Part shown: positions 58,530 to 64,000 of the stretch, in pieces | How the letters are laid out: every line of letters begins with the position of its first letter | Numbering within the stretch: the stretch's first letter is position 1 | DNA from: an uncultured Lactobacillus sp. | GTDB taxonomy: Bacteria; Bacillota; Bacilli; Lactobacillales; Lactobacillaceae | Direction: 5' to 3' | NCBI GenBank assembly: GCA_947641735.1 | Contig: CANRQR010000002.1 | Span: 1 to 64,000, forward strand | Length of the DNA: 64,000 nt | Made by a program: the position numbers and the translations under genes | The notes under the pieces: model-generated | Told to the model about the DNA's origin: nothing | Seen by the model: the letters and a program-made list of their open reading frames with translations, nothing else | Databases searched by the model: none

Positions 58530-61500
58530 CTATTTCACTTCTTTCTTAATCTCATTTAATGATACTGACAGCACTTTCGAAATTCCAGATTCCTGCATTA
58601 CAATTCCATACAAATTATCTGCTTTCTGCATCGTACCACGACGGTGAGTAATCACAATAAATTGAGTCTTCATATCATAATGATTTAAAAATTGAGCAAA
58701 ACGATCAACATTGGTTTCATCCAAGGCCGCTTCTACTTCATCTAGAATACAGAAAGGCACTGGATTAACTTGCAACATTGCAAATAATAAAGTAATTGCA
58801 GTCAAAGCTCTTTCACCACCAGAAAGAAGTGTTAATTTTTGTGATTTCTTACCAGGTGGTTGAGCGATAATTTCAATTCCTGTTTCAAGTAAATTCTTAG
58901 GATCGGTAAGTTCTAATCTTGCATGTCCACCATCAAACATAATTGGGAAAATTTTAGCAAAGCTTTTTTCAATTTGATGGAACGTTGCACTGAAACGACT
59001 CTTTACTTCATCATCTAATTTCGACATTGATTCTTCAATATCTTTTCTTGCATTAAGCAAGTCTGTTTGTTGACCATTCAAGAAATCATAGCGTGTTTTT
59101 ACATCTTCATATTCTTCAATAGAATTTAAGTTTACTTCACCAATATCTGCTAAAGACATCTTATGTAGATGAACTTCGCGCTCTAGCTTCCTACGTAAGT
59201 CTGTTGTATTTTGACCCTTAGATAATTGCAAAGCAGCTTCAAAGGTAAGGGAATACTCTTCACTTAAAGTTTTAAGTTTTTGATTAATTTGAGACTTCAG
59301 CTCTCCTAATTTAGCTGAATATTCTTCTTGCTCAGCAGCTGTATTCTTACGCAAATTATAGTTTCTTGTGGCAACTTGATCTAGATTATTTATCTGCGCA
59401 TCAAATTTTCCTAAATCTTGATTTATTTCAGCAAGAGCCTTTTGCATTTGCTTTCTCTTTTCAGACAATCGAGAAACTTGTTCTTCAATCTCAGTTTCAC
59501 TTTGTCCATTTTGAGACAATGTAAGGGCCTTAATCTTATTATCAATATCCTTTAAACGAGCATTAGTATTAGTTAATTGTTCCTCTAGCTCAGTCTTTTT
59601 CGCAGTAATATTTTCAAGCTTATTCTTAACAACAGCCAAATCAGAATTTAAGTTACTCAATTCATTTTGTAGCTTTTGATAAGCCTCATCAAAATCACTA
59701 AGATCATGTTTTAATTGATCCATTTGTGTTCTCTGTTTTTGGGCTAATTCTTCAAGTTCTACTTTTTTAGTTTGTTGCTTTTCAAGGCGAGTTGATAGTT
59801 CTGCTTCTTCTTGCTTTTTTTCTAGTTGCGCTTTTTGTTGTAAATCATTTAATTGAGTTAAACGTTTTACTTCTTTCTCTTCATTTTCATACTTAATAGC
59901 TTGCTCGCTAATTTGTTGATTTAATGAGGTTAAATTACTCTTCTTAGTTTCTAGTTCTGCCTGCAATTCATTTAAGACTTGATTTAACTCATTCAAAATC
60001 TCTTGTAATTTAACAAACTTTTCTTTGCTTGCCTTAATTTGAGCAGTCAGCTTATCAATTTCTGCATTTGTTGCAAGTGGTGAATTATTTCTAGTATTTC
60101 TAGTTCCTCCAGTCATACTTCCGCCAGGACTGATAATATCACCATCTAAAGTGACAATTCGATAGTGACGACCAATTCTACGTTGCACGCGCAAAGCAGT
60201 ATCAATTGTATCAACTACCAAAATATTTCCTAAAAGATAAGAAATAGCATTGGAAATATCGATATCCGTCTTTGCAGTAACGAGGTTTGCTGCTACGCCC
60301 TTAAATCCATCAATGCTTTGAAGAGACTTAATTGTTGAAGCAGCAATTTCATTATGTCGCAATCCATCTAAAGGTAAAAAAGTAGCTCTACCAGTACGAG
60401 ATTGCTTTAACAAATTAATTGCATCCCTAGCACTATTTTGATCAATCGTTACTAAATCTTGAACTCCGCCACCTAAAGCAGTTGATAATGCTGCTTCTAA
60501 TTCGGCTGGGAATGAAATTAATTCACCAATAACCCCAACAATACCATGGAAATCACTTTGATGATTTAAAACATACTTAACCCCATAATAGTAACCTTCA
60601 TGGCGATCTCTAATTCGCTTTAAACCTTCTACTTGAGCGGAAATTTGTTGAAGATTATTACGTACTTGGAAATAGTTCTGCTCATTTTGATCTTTAAGTT
60701 TGCTCTTCTGTGCAATTTTTTGATTAAGGACTGATATTTCTTCATTTAATTTTTTACGTTTAAGTACTAAATCATGTCCTTGTTTTTTTAATTGGTCAAG
60801 AATTTGTTGAGACTCTGATAATTGCTCTTCAACCTCTTGCTGACGACTATCAGTTGACTTCTGATTACGAGTTAATTCATTTTTCAAATAAACAATTTCG
60901 TTATTATTGCTCGTTTGATCTTGTAAAGTTTGAATGTAATCAGAACGAACCTTCTCTAATTGATTATTTAACTGTTCTGGTCCCTGCTTTAATTCTTGCT
61001 TTAATTTTTTTTGTTTTTTCAAAAAATTAGCAAGTATTTTATTTTGACTAGCCAAATCTTTTTCATTACTATCAAGTTGCTTCAAAAGATGTTTTTGACG
61101 TTCTTTTAATTCATCAGATTGAGCGATATATTCCTTTTGCGTAGCAACATCATACTCACGAGATTGCTGATGCATTTGCAAATCAGTATTCAAAGCAGCA
61201 ATTTTTTGCGTTAAAGCTAATAATTCTTGCTGTTTTTCATCTTTTTCTGCATGTCGCTTATTTGACTGCTTACGTTTTTCCTCTAAATCAGCTTGAGATT
61301 GTTTAACTTCATCATCAAGCTTATTTAAGATTCCTTGATTAGTGGCTGCTTTTTTAGCAACTGCTTTTTTTTCTTCATTTAAGCTTTCAATCTCTAAGCC
61401 TAGAAGCTGTTTCAACTTATGATCAAGTTGATCTTTTTGAAACTTATATTCTTTTGCTAACGAGCTTTGTTCATGAAGAGGCTCAATTCTACCCTCTAAC

Positions 61501-62090
61501 TCCTTAACCAAGTCATTAATTCTAATTAAATTGGCATTAGTCTTATCTAACTGCTTCAAAGCAATCTCTTTTTGTTGCTTAAAATGAAGTACCCCAGCAG
61601 CTTCTTCAAAAATTCCCCGTCGTTGCTGCGGTTTAGAATTAAGAATTTCATCAACTTTACCCTGCGAAATTATTCCCAAGCTGTCAGATGACATTCCAGA
61701 CTCAATAAAAAGTGTTTTGACATCTTTTAATCTAACTGGATGATGATTTAAAAGATAATCACTTTCGCCGTTACGCAAAATTTTTCTTGTAACTACAACT
61801 TCATCATCATCAGAGGCAAGTTGATGATCACGATTATCGAAAATCAGCTCAACTTCTGCATGATTCATCGGAGCACGCATTTGACTACCAGCGAAAATAA
61901 CATCTTTCATATTTTCACCACGTAAAGACTTGGCAGACCCCTCACCCATTACCCAGCGAATTGCTTCTGTAATGTTACTTTTTCCACTACCATTTGGACC
62001 AACGATGCCAGTAATACCATTATTAAAGCTAATTGTCGTCTTATCAGCAAAAGACTTAAAACCATTTAAAACTAATTGTTGTAGTGGCAC
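58530..62090 (-). CDS. smc: Chromosome partition protein SMC
   Basis: 1186 aa. Walker A GIVGPNGSGKSNITEAIRWVMGE in the N-head, two long coiled coils separated by a hinge (about 505-690, with DFHGIVGVIGELI and DGDIISPGGSMTGG), and the C-head with signature KLTLLSGGERALTAITLLFAML and Walker B FCILDEVEAALDETNV. Organises and compacts the origin region with ScpAB. GTG start with AAGGTGAG; rnc lies 14 bp upstream. Confidence 0.97.
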   Translation of the reverse strand: MPLQQLVLNGFKSFADKTTISFNNGITGIVGPNGSGKSNITEAIRWVMGEGSAKSLRGENMKDVIFAGSQMRAPMNHAEVELIFDNRDHQLASDDDEVVVTRKILRNGESDYLLNHHPVRLKDVKTLFIESGMSSDSLGIISQGKVDEILNSKPQQRRGIFEEAAGVLHFKQQKEIALKQLDKTNANLIRINDLVKELEGRIEPLHEQSSLAKEYKFQKDQLDHKLKQLLGLEIESLNEEKKAVAKKAATNQGILNKLDDEVKQSQADLEEKRKQSNKRHAEKDEKQQELLALTQKIAALNTDLQMHQQSREYDVATQKEYIAQSDELKERQKHLLKQLDSNEKDLASQNKILANFLKKQKKLKQELKQGPEQLNNQLEKVRSDYIQTLQDQTSNNNEIVYLKNELTRNQKSTDSRQQEVEEQLSESQQILDQLKKQGHDLVLKRKKLNEEISVLNQKIAQKSKLKDQNEQNYFQVRNNLQQISAQVEGLKRIRDRHEGYYYGVKYVLNHQSDFHGIVGVIGELISFPAELEAALSTALGGGVQDLVTIDQNSARDAINLLKQSRTGRATFLPLDGLRHNEIAASTIKSLQSIDGFKGVAANLVTAKTDIDISNAISYLLGNILVVDTIDTALRVQRRIGRHYRIVTLDGDIISPGGSMTGGTRNTRNNSPLATNAEIDKLTAQIKASKEKFVKLQEILNELNQVLNELQAELETKKSNLTSLNQQISEQAIKYENEEKEVKRLTQLNDLQQKAQLEKKQEEAELSTRLEKQQTKKVELEELAQKQRTQMDQLKHDLSDFDEAYQKLQNELSNLNSDLAVVKNKLENITAKKTELEEQLTNTNARLKDIDNKIKALTLSQNGQSETEIEEQVSRLSEKRKQMQKALAEINQDLGKFDAQINNLDQVATRNYNLRKNTAAEQEEYSAKLGELKSQINQKLKTLSEEYSLTFEAALQLSKGQNTTDLRRKLEREVHLHKMSLADIGEVNLNSIEEYEDVKTRYDFLNGQQTDLLNARKDIEESMSKLDDEVKSRFSATFHQIEKSFAKIFPIMFDGGHARLELTDPKNLLETGIEIIAQPPGKKSQKLTLLSGGERALTAITLLFAMLQVNPVPFCILDEVEAALDETNVDRFAQFLNHYDMKTQFIVITHRRGTMQKADNLYGIVMQESGISKVLSVSLNEIKKEVK

Positions 62091-62104
62091 AGACTCACCT
62101 TTTC

Positions 62105-62785
62105 TTATTTATTTTTAGCTAATGCAGCTTGAGCCGCTTGCTGCTCTGCGGCTTTTTTATTACGTCCTTGTCCCTCTGAAACTTTTTCACCATTTACAAG
62201 TAGCTGAACTTTAAAAGATGGCTTTGATTCATCTTCGTCTATTACTTGATATTCAATCTTAACTGGTCCATTTACCTGCAAACGCTCCTGAAGTTCAGTT
62301 TTATAATCGCGTGAGGCATTAAAATCTCCTTCAGCAATTAATGGGTAAACTGTCAAATGTAAGAAGTGCTGTACTGCTGGCATTCCTTGATCCAAAAAAA
62401 GCGCACCATTAAAGGCTTCAAAGACATCCTCAAGAAGTGTCTTACGCTTTCTTGCCCCAGCTTTTTCTTCTCCCTTACCGAGATTAATTTCTGCTGGAAA
62501 ACCACATTCGATGGCAAATTCAGAAAAACCTTCAGTTCTAACAATATTAGAACGCATTCTGGTTAACTCACCTTCATTTAATTTTGGAAAATGCCGATAA
62601 AGATAATCAGATACAGCTAGTTCAAGAACAGCATCCCCAAGAAATTCTAATTTTTCATAGTCCTTTCTACCAGGATGCTCATTAGCATACGAAGAATGCG
62701 TAAATGCATCTTCGAGTAATTTTTCATTATTAAATTTTATTCCATATTTTTCTTTTAAGTTTTGTTTAAAAGCTACTGAAACCAT
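62105..62785 (-). CDS. rnc: Ribonuclease III
   Basis: 226 aa. Catalytic motif YEKLEFLGDAVLELAVSDYLY, KTLLEDVFEAFNGALFLDQG with metal-binding Glu/Asp, and a C-terminal double-stranded-RNA-binding domain (GQGRNKKAAEQQAAQAALAK). Processes rRNA and structured RNAs. First of rnc-smc-ftsY. Confidence 0.96.
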   Translation of the reverse strand: MVSVAFKQNLKEKYGIKFNNEKLLEDAFTHSSYANEHPGRKDYEKLEFLGDAVLELAVSDYLYRHFPKLNEGELTRMRSNIVRTEGFSEFAIECGFPAEINLGKGEEKAGARKRKTLLEDVFEAFNGALFLDQGMPAVQHFLHLTVYPLIAEGDFNASRDYKTELQERLQVNGPVKIEYQVIDEDESKPSFKVQLLVNGEKVSEGQGRNKKAAEQQAAQAALAKNK

Positions 62786-62841
62786 AGTTGCTTCCTTTCT
62801 TTAACTCTTTAATTATACCTATTTTATCCTATTAAAAAAAG

Positions 62842-62877
62842 ATAAAGAAAAAGTGCGACCTCTTAAAATCGCACTTT
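62842..62877 (-). terminator. Terminator after the oppA-like pseudogene
   Basis: Arms AAAGTGCGA/TCGCACTTT, then TTTTCTTTATC on the minus strand. Confidence 0.7.
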
Positions 62878-62889
62878 AAATATTTTTAT

Positions 62890-64000
62890 TTATTTTGTAT
62901 AACCAACGTAGTACCAGTTAGGGAAACCGTCCCCATACTCCTAGCTGGTTCTGAAGAAAGTGACCAAGCACCAATGAACAATATCTACATCTTTAGAATC
63001 ATGTTGAACTTTATCATATAAAGAATTCATTTCCATTAAACGACCGCCAGTTAGCTTAACGTTTAATCCTAATTTCTTCCATTGTTAAATGTAGTTTTGA
63101 ATGATCGGTTCTTGAACCTTGCTACCAGTCATGGCCGCTAAATGAATAGTTAAAGGCTTTCCATTTGGTTGAACGCGGTATGTCCCTTCTTCTTGTAGCC
63201 AGCTTTATCTAACAATTCATTATCCTTTTTAATGTTATAAGTATATCCCTTAACATTCTTATCGAAGTAATCACCAAATTGCTTTGGAATTAAAGTAGAA
63301 ATTCTAAATGAAAGACCTGATGAGTATCCCTTATAAACTTCGTCAACATTCATCCCATAGGCAATAGCTTGACGAAGAGCTTGATTATTCATCATAGCGT
63401 CTTTGTTCATTACGTTTTCGCCCTTAGAGCCTTTAATATCTTGCCATTGAGAGTTACTTACTTGGGTGACATCAAATTTATTACTCTTAAGTGATTGAGC
63501 AACTGAAGCTGGAGTAATTACGGAAGCTATAATTTTATCTAAGTGTGGTTTATCTTTATAGTAATGTTCGTTTGGAACCCAGGAAACTGATTGTCCACGA
63601 ACCACTTTGCTTACCTTGTAAGGACCATAGAACAATGGATTCTTACGAACCTTATTGCTTGAAATAAGCTTATCAAGTGCAACATCTTTTAAGTAATGGT
63701 AAGGAGCAGCAGCTTCCCAAATATTGCTATTACCACTTTGTGTCATTCCAGGCTTCATTTCTTTAAAATGAAGTGCTACTGTACGACCATTTTCGCCATC
63801 TGGCATTTCAATCTCTGAAATAGTATCAGATTTTCCATCATGATATTCTTGCAAACCTTCAAGTTCAGCTAAGCTTGAAGTGTAACGTTTAGAATGAGTT
63901 GCTTTATTAGTGATAATGTCATAAGTATATTCGTAGTCTTTTGCAACCAATGACTGACCATCAGACCACTTAACTTTAGGATTAATAGTAACGGGTGCGG
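62890..64000 (-). pseudogene. Oligopeptide ABC transporter substrate-binding protein (oppA-like), broken and partial
   Basis: C-terminal part of an SBP_bac_5 extracellular binding lipoprotein; the N-terminus lies beyond the right edge. Open frame 63150-64000 reads INPKVKWSDGQSL, NPLFYGPYKVSKVVRGQSVSWVPNEHYY and NNQALRQAIAYGMNVDEVYKG, all typical of OppA. A frameshift follows AGYKKKG (near 63184); the continuing frame (TYRVQPNGKPLTI...) then meets a TAA after IIQNYI, and a further frameshift near GAWSLSSEPA, before a family-like end WYYVGYTK at 62892. At least three lesions make it non-functional. Confidence 0.85.

Noticed and set aside
1..64000. tRNA or rRNA genes and CRISPR arrays
   Set aside because: I saw no cloverleaf-like sequence with a T-loop motif, no rRNA segments and no regularly spaced repeats by eye; a covariance-model scan would be decisive.

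Overview
The window reads as chromosome of a low-GC Gram-positive bacterium, most likely a Lactobacillus of the L. johnsonii / L. gasseri group. The base composition is AT-rich, the Shine-Dalgarno sites are strong (GGAGG, AAGGTG), and the housekeeping neighbourhoods are those of lactobacilli: hrcA-grpE-dnaK-dnaJ, rimP-nusA-ylxR-ylxQ-infB-rbfA, rpsB-tsf-pyrH-frr-uppS-cdsA-rseP-proS-polC, and rnc-smc-ftsY followed by ylxM-ffh-rpsP-rimM-trmD-rplS. An IS of about 1.49 kb resembling the L. johnsonii element IS1223 agrees with this. The species call is inference. Almost every gene is on the minus strand; the plus-strand exceptions are cls, plsC, cfa, lexA and lepB.

The accessory region at the left edge (about 1-3000) is the most interesting part. 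Reading on the minus strand, a near-consensus promoter drives a 32-codon peptide gene that is absent from ordinary ORF calls and ends in Asn. A strong intrinsic terminator follows, then a MccB/ThiF-type adenylyltransferase whose reading frame is interrupted at an A AAA AAC heptamer, then a 33-codon small ORF whose stop overlaps (ATGA) the start of a membrane protein, probably an exporter, cut by the window edge. This layout (peptide with C-terminal Asn, hairpin, MccB, exporter) is that of microcin C-like peptide-nucleotide antibiotics. A decayed IS3-family element separates it from malT.

3025-19991 holds metabolism and stress genes: maltose permease malT (with a promoter, cre sites and a palindromic operator candidate), thyA-dfrA, cardiolipin synthase, a YjeM-type amino acid permease, apt, recJ, a class A sortase, lepA, and the HrcA-controlled chaperone operon with two CIRCE elements. 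20056-22066 contains a remnant of a GyrI-like gene and an antibiotic-resistance-type ABC-F gene preceded by a leader with an intrinsic terminator directly before its ribosome-binding site.

22095-41650 is a long block of translation, transcription, replication and envelope genes: ribF-truB, rbfA-infB-ylxQ-ylxR-nusA-rimP, polC, proS, rseP, cdsA, uppS, frr, pyrH, tsf and rpsB. The rimP operon and rpsB both have structured leaders.

41712-51564 holds a fused TrmN6-like methyltransferase/GIY-YIG protein, plsC and cfa (membrane lipid genes), a heterodimeric ABC exporter pair, yneF, a DUF896 gene, lexA with its own operator, a uracil-DNA-glycosylase-family gene overlapping a Nudix gene, and signal peptidase I. 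51660-62785 is the rplS/trmD/rimM/rpsP, ffh/ylxM, pepD and ftsY/smc/rnc block. The right edge is a broken oligopeptide-binding protein gene (oppA-like) that continues past the window.
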